Notes: generated from the letters alone by a model not told the origin. A stretch of DNA of 64,000 nt from UBA4093 sp036676455 (GCA_036676455.1 JAKFCW010000126.1:35715-99714); one strand, 5' to 3'. Positions 27,777 to 36,116 are shown, numbered from the stretch's first letter. Program-made: numbers and translations.

Positions 27777-28700
27777 TTAGACCTCCTGGGTGGCCTTGGT
27801 GACCCTGAGGTTCACCAAGGTGAAGGCGAGCAGGATGAAGAAGATGATCAGGGCGAAGGCGGAGGCCTGACCGTACATGCCCATGTCAGTCAGCTTGTAT
27901 GCCTGCGTGACGAGGATCTCGGTCTTGCCGAAGGGGTTGCCCTGGGTGACGAAGTAGATCACGTTGAAGTTGTTGAAGGTCCAGATGAAGCCGAGCATGA
28001 TGGCGGGGACCATGGCGGGCTTGAGCATCGGCACGGTGACGGTCCAGAACTTGCGCCAGGGGCCGGCGCCGTCCATGTCGGCGGCCTCGTAGAGATCCGA
28101 GGGAATGGACTGCAGGGCGCCGGAGGCCACCATCATCATGAAGGGGAAGCCCATCCAGATGTTGACCAGCAGCACGGCGTAGAAGGCGTTGGGGAACTGT
28201 CCGAGCCAGTCGACGTTGGTCGGCAGGAAGGGGATGGCCTGCTGCCATTGCTTCAAGAGCAGATTGACCGCGCCGAACTGGGTGTCGAACATGTTCTTCC
28301 AGATCAGGGCCGTGACGTAGGTGGGCACGGCCCATGGAAGGATCAAGAGGGCGCGGTAGAGGCGCTTGCCGCGCAGGCCCGGGGTGTTGATCAACAGCGC
28401 CAGGGCGACGCCAAGCGAGACGTGGAAGATCAGGTTGGCGAAGGTCCAGACGAAGTTGAACCCCAGCACGCTGAGGAAGTTGAAGTCCAGGTACGGCGCC
28501 TGGGTGAGGATGTCGATGAAGTTCTGGAGGCCGACGAACTCGGGGTTCTGGTTCCGGATGTGGCGCGGGCTGAAGTTGGTGAACGCCATCCAGACCCCGT
28601 AGAGGAGGGGGTAGACGGTGATGAGCGCCATGACGATGGCGGAAGGCAGGATGAAGCGGTAGGCGAGCCTGGATTCGGAGAGGTCCTTCTTGATCTTCAT
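27777..28700 (-). CDS. carbohydrate ABC transporter permease, MalF type
   Basis: A 307-residue permease with six helices. The EAA motif (LYEAADMDGAGPWRKFWTVTVPML) is near residue 205. It overlaps the binding-protein gene by 4 nt (ATGA), so the two are translationally coupled. Its sequence lacks the large periplasmic domain of enterobacterial MalF, as is usual in most bacteria. It pairs with the MalG-type subunit to form the channel. Confidence 0.9.
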   Translation of the reverse strand: MKIKKDLSESRLAYRFILPSAIVMALITVYPLLYGVWMAFTNFSPRHIRNQNPEFVGLQNFIDILTQAPYLDFNFLSVLGFNFVWTFANLIFHVSLGVALALLINTPGLRGKRLYRALLILPWAVPTYVTALIWKNMFDTQFGAVNLLLKQWQQAIPFLPTNVDWLGQFPNAFYAVLLVNIWMGFPFMMMVASGALQSIPSDLYEAADMDGAGPWRKFWTVTVPMLKPAMVPAIMLGFIWTFNNFNVIYFVTQGNPFGKTEILVTQAYKLTDMGMYGQASAFALIIFFILLAFTLVNLRVTKATQEV

Positions 28701-29968
28701 TGCTTGCGTACTGCCTCAATCTTGGCCTGGATGAGCTTCTGGGCGTTGGCGATCGCCTTGGCGGGCGGATTGACGCCGGTCAGCACCTCTTCGACGGCCT
28801 TGTCCATGGGGGTCCAGACTTCCTTCATCTCGGGATCGGGCGGCAGCGGGGTGCCCCACTTGGCTTGCCGCTCGAAGGCCGCCAGCGGGCTGTCCTCCGG
28901 GATGGTGACGCCCTTGATCGCCGGAACGTGACCGGCTTGTGTGAGCATGCGGGTCATGTTGGGCGCGGCGGTGAAGAAGTTGGCGAAGTCCAGCGCCCGC
29001 TCCCGGCGCTCGCCGGTCGAGTTTGGGTTGAACATCAGGCACTTGATGCCGACGAAGGGCACGGCGGGGACCATGTCCTCGACCATCGGCAAAGGCGCGA
29101 CGCCGAGGTCGTCGCCCAGCACCTGCTGGTAGTCCCCGATGGCCCACGGGCCGTTGATGGTCATGGCGGCCTTCTTCTCGCGGAAGAGGGCGTCGGCGTA
29201 GCCGTAGTCGGACTTGACGGCGAAGCGTGGGTGCTCGCGCATGTTCTTTAGAAGGGTGAGCCAGCGCACGGCTCCAGGGCTGTCGACCTGCGCCTGGCCG
29301 CCGGCGTCGAGGAGCTTGCCGCCCGAGCCGAAGAGGTAGCCGGCCGAGAAGTAGAACTGGGTGTTGTAGGCGAGCAGGTACTCGCCCTTCCAGTAGTCAC
29401 GCGAGTTGGCCTGGATGAAGAGGCCGTCGATCGTCTTGGGGGGGCCTGCGGGGAGCAGGGCCTTGTTGTAATACAGAGCCACGGTTTCCAGGCTCTCGGG
29501 AAGCGCGTAGAGATGGCCCTTGTAGCGCAAGGCGGAAAGGGCGACGTTCTGGTAGCGCTGGAGCTGGGGCTCGGGAATCTGGTCGTCCAGGGACGCGACG
29601 ACCTCGGACTGGGCGAACTTGCCGATCCAGTCGGTGGCGCCGATCAGGAGGTCGGGGCCGCCGTTGGCGGCTGCCGAGCGCAGGTACTTGTCCTGTAGGC
29701 GATCCGAGGGGACCTGCAGGGCGATGACTTCCGTCCCGGGATGGTCCGCCTGATAGGCCTTGATGGCGTCCTTGAGGGCCGCCAGTTCGGCGCCTCCCCA
29801 GGGGTGCCAGAGGGTGATCGTCTTGGTGGACCCGGCTGGATTGCAGCCGCTGAGAATCGTGGCTAACAGGGTCACCGCTGCGGCAGTTCGCCACAGCCTC
29901 GCGCTGGCTCTTGCGCTGCCGGTGCCCTTGGGCGCCAGGCAGGAGAACCGCCGTCGTTGCGTAAGCAC
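28697..29968 (-). CDS. ABC transporter substrate-binding lipoprotein, maltose/maltodextrin type
   Basis: A 423-residue extracellular binding protein. A rather long basic N-region (about 28 residues) precedes the hydrophobic core and the lipobox LSGC; the GTG start at 29968 has AGAGGG about 10 nt upstream. The family signatures are TITLWHPWGG near the mature start, the YYNKALL motif and the GPWAIGDYQ stretch. Sugar specificity is inferred from similarity to MalE-type proteins and from the GH57 enzymes in the window. First gene of the importer operon; promoter at 30059-30088. Confidence 0.88.
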   Translation of the reverse strand: MLTQRRRFSCLAPKGTGSARASARLWRTAAAVTLLATILSGCNPAGSTKTITLWHPWGGAELAALKDAIKAYQADHPGTEVIALQVPSDRLQDKYLRSAAANGGPDLLIGATDWIGKFAQSEVVASLDDQIPEPQLQRYQNVALSALRYKGHLYALPESLETVALYYNKALLPAGPPKTIDGLFIQANSRDYWKGEYLLAYNTQFYFSAGYLFGSGGKLLDAGGQAQVDSPGAVRWLTLLKNMREHPRFAVKSDYGYADALFREKKAAMTINGPWAIGDYQQVLGDDLGVAPLPMVEDMVPAVPFVGIKCLMFNPNSTGERRERALDFANFFTAAPNMTRMLTQAGHVPAIKGVTIPEDSPLAAFERQAKWGTPLPPDPEMKEVWTPMDKAVEEVLTGVNPPAKAIANAQKLIQAKIEAVRKQ

Positions 29969-30058
29969 CGTCTTCGTCCCTCTTCGTCGCCGTGGCGACG
30001 GACATTCGCCTTTGAAGACCGCAGGCCGGTCGTATGGTAACCCTACTACGGCTCTTTC

Positions 30059-30088
30059 CTTATATCATAGCAGGCGAATGGCCGTCAA
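30059..30088 (-). promoter_or_regulatory. promoter of the maltose-type importer operon
   Basis: On the minus strand, TTGACG (30083-30088) and TATAAG (30059-30064) are 18 nt apart, about 90 nt before the binding-protein start. Confidence 0.65.
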
Positions 30089-30155
30089 ACGGCGACACTA
30101 CTGGACTTGTCGCCTCCTTTCGATAAACTTTCCTCCGGAAGCAGACAAGGTGTAC

Positions 30156-30161
30156 TATAAT
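30156..30161 (+). promoter_or_regulatory. TATAAT -10 element before histidine kinase gene
   Basis: A perfect -10 hexamer about 120 nt before the kinase ATG. No matching -35 is visible, so it may need an activator. Confidence 0.45.
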
Positions 30162-30281
30162 GTGACGGGTTGTTAAGCCGAGGGTCGCTCACCCCCATGG
30201 TCGCGCCTCGAACACGCCATGGACGGCCCGTGAGTTTCCTGCTCGCCGAGACCACTCACATGGAGAGAGAGGACGCCAGCG

Positions 30282-31136
30282 ATGACGCAACGCCATGGCC
30301 CCGGGACGACCCAAAGCGCCGTCTCCGTCGTCGATGACGCCGACGTCCTGCTGCACCTCGCCTGGGCCAACCAGGTCCTGCAGGCGGAGGTCGAGCGCTC
30401 CAGCGCCGCGGAGCGCGAGATGACCTCCTTTCACGACGACATCCTCGCCAACATCGGCCATGAGCTGCGCACCCCGCTGACCATCATCCAGGGGCTCTCC
30501 GAGATCCTGCTCGACGACGCAACGGGCGTGCTTCCCGGCCAGTACGTGGACTTCCTCAAGCAGATCCACCAGGCCAGCCGCAAGCTCGGACAGTTGGCCG
30601 AGACCAGCATCATGCTGACCAAGCTCAACTCCGGCTACCTCAAGATCCACCCGATTCCCATCCAGCTCAACGAGGCCATCTCGCGCGTGGTCGGCCAGTA
30701 TCAGGATGAGCTGGAGGCCAAGCGCCTCGCGATCACCATGGAGTTCGCCGATCAGCTGCCCCTCGTCTGGGCCGACGGCCTTTGCCTCGAGATCGCCTTG
30801 CAGGCCCTGCTCGACAATGCCATCAAGTTCAATGTCGAAGGCGGATCGATCGCCTGGACGGCTCGCGCCGACGCCGATCGGGTCTGCCTGTCGGTGACGG
30901 ATACCGGCGTGGGCATTCCCCCCGCCAAGCTGCCCGCGCTTTTCGCCGTCTTCGGTCAGCTCGAGAGCGGTCCGACCCGCCGCTTCGGGGGGCTGGGGCT
31001 GGGACTGCCCCTTGTTTCCAAGCTCATGGCCAGCATGGGGGGCGACATCATCGCCGACAGCGCCGGCAGCAACATGGGCAGCACCTTCACCCTGACCCTG
31101 CCGGGCGTCGTGGGAGACGTGCCGTTTTCCCTCTGA
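30282..31136 (+). CDS. soluble sensor histidine kinase
   Basis: A 284-residue kinase core without membrane helices. The phospho-acceptor His60 is in NIGHELRTPL. The ATP-binding domain has the N box (ALLDNAIKFN), G1 box (DTGVGIP) and G2 box (GLGLGLPLV). The first 45 residues are too short for a PAS or GAF domain and look like a helix, so the input is unknown. No response regulator is adjacent. It is divergent from the sugar importer, but a regulatory link is only a guess. Confidence 0.88.
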   Translation: MTQRHGPGTTQSAVSVVDDADVLLHLAWANQVLQAEVERSSAAEREMTSFHDDILANIGHELRTPLTIIQGLSEILLDDATGVLPGQYVDFLKQIHQASRKLGQLAETSIMLTKLNSGYLKIHPIPIQLNEAISRVVGQYQDELEAKRLAITMEFADQLPLVWADGLCLEIALQALLDNAIKFNVEGGSIAWTARADADRVCLSVTDTGVGIPPAKLPALFAVFGQLESGPTRRFGGLGLGLPLVSKLMASMGGDIIADSAGSNMGSTFTLTLPGVVGDVPFSL

Positions 31137-31179
31137 AGCCGCCGGCTGCTCTCGGCCGTCCGTGCCCTTCGCTGGATCG

Positions 31180-31188
31180 TGGTAAGAT
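31180..31188 (+). promoter_or_regulatory. extended -10 placed for leaderless trpC mRNA
   Basis: TGG-TAAGAT ends 6 nt before the trpC ATG. No ribosome binding site lies between. Confidence 0.5.
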
Positions 31189-31194
31189 CCCCTC

Positions 31195-31962
31195 ATGAAC
31201 ACCATTCTCGATACCATTCTCGCCGAGAAGCGACGCGAGGTCGCGGCCCTCGAAACGGCCGCGCTGCCGCCGGCGCGCTTCCCTAGCCGCAGCTTGCGCG
31301 AGGCGCTGCTCCGGCGCCCCCCGGTGGCCCTGATCGCCGAGATCAAGCGCCGTAGCCCCAGCCGTCCGATGATTCGCGAGGACTTCGACCCGCCCGCCAT
31401 GGCCCGCGCCTACCAGGCCGGAGGCGCCGCCGCTCTGTCGGTGCTTACCGACGAGACCTTCTTCGGAGGAGCCCTCTCCTTCATGGAGCAGGCCCGTGAG
31501 GCCTGCGACCTGCCCATCCTGCGCAAGGACTTCATCATCGACGAGGCGCAGTTGCCCGAGGCCCGCGCCTACGGGGCCGATGCCGTCCTCCTGATCGCCG
31601 CAGCCCTCGACGACGCCACGCTGGCTTCCCTCATGAAGGCCTGCCGGCGCTGGGATCTCGAGTTCCTGCTGGAAGTCCACGACATGGCCGAGTTCGAGCG
31701 CGCCATGACGCTGGGCGCGCCTTTGATCGGGGTGAACAACCGCGATCTCAAGACCTTCCAGGTCGACCTGGCGGCGACCCGCCAGGTCGCCGAGCGCCTT
31801 CGCGCGCTTCGCGAGCCCCCGACGCTGGTGAGCGAGTCGGGCATCGCGACGTCCGAGGACCGGCGGCTCCTGGAGTCCTGGGGCGCCCAGGCCATGCTGG
31901 TCGGAGAGTCCCTTCTGAAGCAGCCGGACCTGGAGCTGGCAGTCAAGGCGCTGCTGGCATGA
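31195..31962 (+). CDS. trpC: indole-3-glycerol-phosphate synthase
   Basis: A 255-residue TIM-barrel enzyme of tryptophan synthesis that closes the indole ring of CdRP. Conserved parts are IAEIKRRSPS near residue 46, LRKDFIID near 105 (catalytic Lys), LLEVHD near 157, GVNNRDLKTF near 178 and VSESGI near 207. The overlap with trpF by 4 nt (ATGA) gives translational coupling. Other trp genes are not here, so the pathway is dispersed, as in cyanobacteria. There is no ribosome binding site and a -10 lies 6 nt before the ATG. Confidence 0.96.
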   Translation: MNTILDTILAEKRREVAALETAALPPARFPSRSLREALLRRPPVALIAEIKRRSPSRPMIREDFDPPAMARAYQAGGAAALSVLTDETFFGGALSFMEQAREACDLPILRKDFIIDEAQLPEARAYGADAVLLIAAALDDATLASLMKACRRWDLEFLLEVHDMAEFERAMTLGAPLIGVNNRDLKTFQVDLAATRQVAERLRALREPPTLVSESGIATSEDRRLLESWGAQAMLVGESLLKQPDLELAVKALLA

Positions 31963-32606
31963 TCCGCGTCAAGATCTGCGGCCTCACGCAGGAGGCGGAC
32001 GTGCGCATCGCCTGCGAGGCGGGAGCCGACGCCGTGGGCTTCGTCATGGTGCCGGGCACCAAGCGTGACGTCTCGCCGGAGCGCGTGCGCGAGCTGGTGC
32101 GCGCGGCGCATCCCTTCGTCCTGACCGTCGGCGTGGTGAGAGACCTGCCGCTGGAAGCGGCGATCGCCCTGGCGGACACCACGGGCGTGCGCGCCCTGCA
32201 GTTGCATGGCTCGGAACGTCCCGAGCTCGCCCTCGCCCTCAAGCGCGAGCGGCCGGGACTGGCCGTTTTCAAGGCCCTCCAGCTGCACGGTCCCTCGGAT
32301 CTCCGGGGCCTGTCCGACTGGTCGGGTCTTGACGGCCTGCTGCTCGATTCCGGGGCCGGGTCGGGCCAGCCCTTCGACTGGGACTGGCTATCAGCCGTGT
32401 CCTGGCCGTCCGTTCCCCGCATCGTGGCCGGAGGGCTGACGCCTGCCAACGTCACCGAGCTGCTATCGCGCCTGCAGCCGGAGGCCGTGGATGTCTCCAG
32501 TGGCGTGGAAGCGGCCCCGGGTCGAAAGGACCCCGAACGCATCCGCGCGTTCATCGGCGCTGTCAGAGGAAACCGCGGGTTTGCCTCCCCTAGAAGCGGG
32601 GTATAG
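31959..32606 (+). CDS. trpF: phosphoribosylanthranilate isomerase
   Basis: A 215-residue TIM barrel that catalyses the Amadori step just before TrpC. MIRVKICGLTQ has the catalytic Cys7; LQLHGSE and the catalytic Asp in LLLDSGAG follow; the phosphate site is IVAGGLTPANV and DVSSGVE. Standard length. The start overlaps trpC. The C-terminal 40 residues (from VEAAPGRKDP) end with an uncommon tail (GNRGFASPRSGV). Confidence 0.95.
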   Translation: MIRVKICGLTQEADVRIACEAGADAVGFVMVPGTKRDVSPERVRELVRAAHPFVLTVGVVRDLPLEAAIALADTTGVRALQLHGSERPELALALKRERPGLAVFKALQLHGPSDLRGLSDWSGLDGLLLDSGAGSGQPFDWDWLSAVSWPSVPRIVAGGLTPANVTELLSRLQPEAVDVSSGVEAAPGRKDPERIRAFIGAVRGNRGFASPRSGV

Positions 32607-32607
32607 C
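32602..32607 (+). promoter_or_regulatory. possible -10 element within the trpF stop, before the HD-GYP gene
   Basis: TATAGC covers the trpF stop codon and ends 6 nt before the HD-GYP ATG at 32614. TTTGCC lies 16 nt upstream as a possible -35. It would allow leaderless transcription apart from trp. Confidence 0.35.
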
Positions 32608-32613
32608 GAGCTT

Positions 32614-33678
32614 ATGCGACCCATTGATCTTGAAAAAGCCCAGCCGGGGCAGATTCTCGGCAAATCCATCTTCACCAATGACGGGCGGGTGCTGCTTCGC
32701 GAAGGCACGCCCCTTTCCGAACGTTACCTCAAGGCGCTGCGGGAGATGCAGTACGGGTTCATCTACATCGTGGATCCGCGCGTTCCCGGCGTCGAGGTGC
32801 ATGACGTCATCCCCGAACAGCTGCGCCAGGAGGCCGTGACCACCATCAAGCGGGCCTTCGGCGACGTCTCCAAGGGCGGCGTGAACCTCCAGGCCATCTC
32901 GGACGTGACCTCGCGGATCGTCGAGTCGATCATGGCCAACGACGCGCTGATCATCCAGATGGCGGATCTCAAGAGCCACGATACCTACACGTTCTCGCAT
33001 TCGGTGAACGTCTGCGTGGTCGGCACCATCCTGGGCGTCCAACTGGGGCTGGACGAGCGCCAGCTCAAGGATCTCGCCCTCGGCTTGATGCTGCATGACA
33101 TCGGCAAGATGCAGGTTTCCGAGGATATCCTGCACAAGCCGGGCCGCCTCACCGAGGAAGAGTACGCGAAGATGCAGGATCACGCGCGCTCGGGCTTCGA
33201 CATGCTGCGCTCGATCCAGACCCTGTCGGCCCATGCCAAGATCGTCGTGCTGCAGCACCACGAGAAGTACGACGGGACGGGCTACCCCAAGGGGCTGAAG
33301 GGCAACGATATCCACCTCAACGGCCAGATCGGGGCGATCGCGGACGTCTACGACGCCCTCACCTCGGATCGGGTCTACCGCAAACGCTTCCTCCCCCACG
33401 AAGCCATCGAGTACCTGATGACCCAGGCCGACCGCCACTTCTCGCTGGAGCTGGTGACGACCTTCATCTCGACCATCGCGCCTTACCCGCCCGGGACCAT
33501 GCTCAAGCTCTCCTCGGGGGAGGTCGGCATCGTCACCGAGGTGGACATGCGGCTGGCCTCGCGGCCCATTCTCACCCTGGTGCAGGACGAGTCAGGCAAT
33601 GAGCTCTCAGGGGCCTTGCCCACGCTCGATCTGCGCACCGCTCCCGCCCTCACCATCACCAAGGTCGTTGCAAATTGA
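32614..33678 (+). CDS. HD-GYP domain protein, probable cyclic-di-GMP phosphodiesterase
   Basis: A 354-residue protein. The N-terminal about 100 residues match the DUF3391-type region found before many HD-GYP domains (LREGTPLSERYLKAL). The catalytic domain has HDIGK with His161/Asp162, HHEKYDGTGYP at 215-225 and the metal ligands after it, so it should be active. The ATG at 32614 is 7 nt after trpF; longer in-frame starts would lie inside trpF. The stop overlaps the prmA start. Substrate cyclic-di-GMP is the family norm. Confidence 0.88.
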   Translation: MRPIDLEKAQPGQILGKSIFTNDGRVLLREGTPLSERYLKALREMQYGFIYIVDPRVPGVEVHDVIPEQLRQEAVTTIKRAFGDVSKGGVNLQAISDVTSRIVESIMANDALIIQMADLKSHDTYTFSHSVNVCVVGTILGVQLGLDERQLKDLALGLMLHDIGKMQVSEDILHKPGRLTEEEYAKMQDHARSGFDMLRSIQTLSAHAKIVVLQHHEKYDGTGYPKGLKGNDIHLNGQIGAIADVYDALTSDRVYRKRFLPHEAIEYLMTQADRHFSLELVTTFISTIAPYPPGTMLKLSSGEVGIVTEVDMRLASRPILTLVQDESGNELSGALPTLDLRTAPALTITKVVAN

Positions 33679-34550
33679 ACTACATCGAACTCTCCATCAC
33701 CGTCCCCGCCGAGGCCGCCGAAGCGGTCGCCTGGAGCCTGACCGAGCGTGGCGTCCCCGGCGTCGTGGTCTCGGAGCGCGCTCCGGAGGCTCCGCAGCAG
33801 GAAACCTTCACCCTCAAGGCCTACTTCCCCGAGGTCGCGCCTCCTGACATGGAGCTGCTGGACGCGGGGATTCGCGAGGGATTGCTTCCCTTCGCCGGCG
33901 CCTCCTACCAGGTTGAAACCCGGACGATCCCCGAGGAGAACTGGGCGACTAGCTGGCAACGCTTCTGGCATGTCCAGCGGATCGGCCAGAACATCGTGGT
34001 GCGGCCCTCCTGGGAGGAGTACGACCCTCAGCCGCAAGATCTCGTCATCACCCTGGACCCGAAGCAGGCCTTCGGAACCGGGACCCACCAGACCACCCGC
34101 CTTTGCTTGCGGGCCATCGAGCGCGTGATGAGCGCATCGCCCGCCGAGACGGTCTACGATGTCGGGGCCGGCACCGGGATCCTGGCCATCCTGGCCTCCA
34201 TGATGGGGGCCAAGCACGTGGTCGCGGTCGACAACGACCCGGTCGCCGTGGCGTCGGCCGAGGAGAACGCCGAGATCAACCGGGTCTCGGTGGAGAATAT
34301 CGTCGGCTCGGCCGGAGACCTCAAGGGGCAAGCAGACCTGGTGGTCGCCAACATCCTCGCGGAGGTCATCATCGAGCTGGCACCCGAGCTCTGGCGGATC
34401 ACGCGTCCCGGAGGCCGGCTGGTCACCTCGGGCATCATCTCCCGCAAGGCGGATGACGTGGCCCAGTCGCTGGCGGCGCAGGGATTCCGGCTGCTGGAGC
34501 GGGAGTCCGAAGGGGACTGGGTCCTCGTGGAAGCCGAACGACCTGCATAA
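33675..34550 (+). CDS. prmA: ribosomal protein L11 methyltransferase
   Basis: A 291-residue SAM-dependent enzyme that trimethylates L11. The N-terminal substrate-binding domain (about 1-95) is followed by the linker ENWATSWQRFWHVQRIG and the methyltransferase core with FGTGTHQTT, DVGAGTGILAI (motif I) and VVANILAEVI (post-I). The start is TTG overlapping the HD-GYP stop (TTGA), so translation is coupled. A hairpin terminator follows. Confidence 0.94.
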   Translation: MNYIELSITVPAEAAEAVAWSLTERGVPGVVVSERAPEAPQQETFTLKAYFPEVAPPDMELLDAGIREGLLPFAGASYQVETRTIPEENWATSWQRFWHVQRIGQNIVVRPSWEEYDPQPQDLVITLDPKQAFGTGTHQTTRLCLRAIERVMSASPAETVYDVGAGTGILAILASMMGAKHVVAVDNDPVAVASAEENAEINRVSVENIVGSAGDLKGQADLVVANILAEVIIELAPELWRITRPGGRLVTSGIISRKADDVAQSLAAQGFRLLERESEGDWVLVEAERPA

Positions 34551-34567
34551 TCGTCGATTGTAGCGCG

Positions 34568-34605
34568 GCGCGCCCCCCGAACTCGGGGGGCGCGCTTGCG
34601 TGTGT
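34568..34605 (+). terminator. terminator after prmA
   Basis: A 12-bp GC-rich perfect stem (34568-34579 with 34584-34595), loop AACT, then TTGCGTGTGTCT. The T-tract is imperfect. Confidence 0.65.
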
Positions 34606-34632
34606 CTAGCGGATCCCGCTGCGGAGGGCGTT

Positions 34633-34662
34633 TTGACTGGCAGGCAAGCGTTGTGCTAGGAT
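34633..34662 (+). promoter_or_regulatory. promoter of the RlpA-like gene
   Basis: TTGACT (34633-34638) and TAGGAT (34657-34662), 18-nt spacer, with TGC making it an extended -10. About 50 nt of leader precede the GTG. Confidence 0.7.
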
Positions 34663-34719
34663 TGTTGAGATTTATTGCTGGCTCGACGCCGATTCGGAGC
34701 CGGGAAAGGAGCACGACCC

Positions 34720-35574
34720 GTGAATCTGCCCCTCCCTGACCGGAAGTTTCCTTTGCTTGCCTTGGGCCTCGCCCTGGCGACCAGCCTCACATGGGCCCCG
34801 ATTGCCAGGGCCTCCTCGCAGGACGAGGTCGTCTCCCCGGGGCCTTCCGCGGTTGAGGCCTTAGCTGGGCTGCAAGCTCCTCTTGAGCCGGCCGTGATGG
34901 CCGAGGTGCCGGCGTCTGCTCCGGTGGTCGCGCCCGTCCGCTGGGAGCAAACGAGCGTGGGGTCGCAGGTCTACCTGGACGGTGAGGTCTTGTTCCGCTT
35001 CGTCGGGGATGAAGGAGTGATGGCCGCCCGCTTCGTCCACCGCCTCACGACCCTGAGGCGCCAGGGGGCGCTGCGCAGCGACCGGATCACCCCCGCTCGC
35101 CATGGCGGCCGCTTCGCCGTGCAGATCGGCAGCACGGCCGTCATCGAGATCGACGAGGCCTTCGCCAGGAAGCAAGGCTCGCGCGCCGGTGCCTTGACCC
35201 TCAGCTACGTCAACACGCTCCGCAATCGCCTGGGCGGCGTGCCCATCCAGGTGCAGGCCTCGCGCGGGCTGCTGCCCGGCGCGCGCAACGGCGTCGGCAA
35301 CGCCTCCTGGTACGGCGGCATGTTCCACGGGCGACGGGCGGCCAGCGGAGAACGCTTCGACATGAACGCCCATACCGCCGCCCACAAGTCGCTGCCCTTC
35401 GGCACCTTGCTCCTGGTCACCAACCTCGCCAACGGCAGGACCACCCTGGTGAGGGTCACCGACCGTGGCCCCTACGCGCATGGCCGCTCGCTGGACGTCA
35501 GCCGCGCGGCAGCCGAGGCCCTAGGCATGGTGCGTTCGGGTGTGGCCCGGGTCCGCTACACCATTCTCAAGTAA
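34720..35574 (+). CDS. RlpA-like septal ring / lytic transglycosylase-type protein
   Basis: A 284-residue exported protein. The GTG at 34720 is chosen because AAAGGAG is 8 nt upstream and a signal peptide (cleaved near ARASS) follows. The C-terminal 90 residues are the RlpA double-psi barrel: NASWYGGMFHGRRAASGERFD, THKSLPFGT-like segment and VRVTDRGPYAHGRSLDVS with the catalytic Asp. The preceding 150 residues are not recognised. It lacks a SPOR domain. Likely acts on naked glycan strands at division or in wall turnover. Confidence 0.88.
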   Translation: MNLPLPDRKFPLLALGLALATSLTWAPIARASSQDEVVSPGPSAVEALAGLQAPLEPAVMAEVPASAPVVAPVRWEQTSVGSQVYLDGEVLFRFVGDEGVMAARFVHRLTTLRRQGALRSDRITPARHGGRFAVQIGSTAVIEIDEAFARKQGSRAGALTLSYVNTLRNRLGGVPIQVQASRGLLPGARNGVGNASWYGGMFHGRRAASGERFDMNAHTAAHKSLPFGTLLLVTNLANGRTTLVRVTDRGPYAHGRSLDVSRAAAEALGMVRSGVARVRYTILK

Positions 35575-35597
35575 GCCGCTCGCGTAGCCATCAATCG

Positions 35598-35632
35598 CAA
35601 GCCCCCCGAGATTGCCCTCGGGGGGCTTGTTG
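35598..35632 (+). terminator. terminator of the RlpA-like gene
   Basis: A 13-bp perfect stem (35598-35610 with 35617-35629) with an ATTGCC loop; short T-poor tail. Confidence 0.7.
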
Positions 35633-35686
35633 CCGGTCGGTGAGGCTTGCGTGAACGTTCCGTGACTGGGCTCAAGTCGGCCCATC

Positions 35687-35763
35687 GCCTGCCGAAACAG
35701 GAATGTAGAGGCCGCGCGCTCCAAGGATGGAGCCTTCCCGCAGGGCGGGAACGAGGCAGGAGG
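35687..35763 (+). promoter_or_regulatory. structured leader that can mask the ribosome binding site
   Basis: CCTGCC (35688-35693) can pair with GGCAGG (35755-35760), which overlaps the AGGAGG ribosome binding site (35758-35763) of the next gene. Inside this closing stem lie two clear hairpins: GCTCC/GGAGC (35718-35733) and TTCCCGC/GCGGGAA (35735-35751). A competing 4-bp hairpin (CCTG/CAGG, 35688-35701) would free the binding site. The layout is that of a translational riboswitch or protein-binding leader. It matches no riboswitch consensus that I know. Confidence 0.4.
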
Positions 35764-35772
35764 ACCACCGGC

Positions 35773-36057
35773 ATGTCACGGATGAGCTTTGACCAACTCT
35801 TGAGCCAGCGACTGCTTTCCAATCAGCAGATCGATCCGGCGGACCTGGATCGGGCGCTGGCCATACAGCGCGAAAAACCGGGATCCCCCTTGGGCGAGAT
35901 CCTGATCGGGATGAACGCCCTCACCCGGGAGGCGCTGACCCTGGCTTTCCTGCAGCTCTACGCGCAGGTCAACGCCAGCGACTCCCAGCGCATTCGCTGG
36001 GGGCGCGGACAGGGCCGGGGGCGGATGCCCGAGAGCGCCATCCAACCTACCGCTTGA
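35773..36057 (+). CDS. small protein resembling a stand-alone MshEN / GspE N-terminal domain
   Basis: A 94-residue protein. The core pattern (LLSQRLLSNQQIDPADLDRAL, then PLGEILIGMNALTREALTLAFL) is that of the N-terminal domain of type II/IV secretion ATPases, some of which bind cyclic-di-GMP; here no ATPase follows. The ATG at 35773 is 9 nt after AGGAGG; a longer in-frame start at 35647 would run through the structured leader and has no binding site. The C-terminal 25 residues are basic and Gly-rich. Function is inferred only from the fold pattern. Confidence 0.65.
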   Translation: MSRMSFDQLLSQRLLSNQQIDPADLDRALAIQREKPGSPLGEILIGMNALTREALTLAFLQLYAQVNASDSQRIRWGRGQGRGRMPESAIQPTA

Positions 36058-36068
36058 TCTATCGCTAA

Positions 36069-36116
36069 CGTCGTTTCTACAGGTCAACGCGCTTGAATCG
36101 TCAAGCGCGTTACGAC
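36069..36116. repeat. nested inverted repeat between convergent genes
   Basis: A perfect 11-bp stem (36086-36096 with 36101-36111, loop ATCG) is flanked by CGTCGT and ACGACG, which can extend the cruciform. It may end transcripts from both sides. The 16-nt left flank (TCGTTTCTACAGGTCA) recurs with one change near 38850. Confidence 0.55.

Larger units (their letters stand above)
29969..30281. other. intergenic region between divergent importer operon and histidine kinase gene
   Basis: These 313 bases hold no gene that I can support. They carry a minus-strand promoter (30059-30088) for the importer and a plus-strand TATAAT (30156-30161) for the kinase. Between 30195 and 30275 are short inverted repeats (two CCATGG sites; GTGAGT with ACTCAC) in the kinase leader. 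Confidence 0.6.

Noticed and set aside
32491..32613. Longer N-terminus for the HD-GYP protein
   Set aside because: It would lie inside trpF in another frame without a ribosome binding site; the domain starts normally at 32614.
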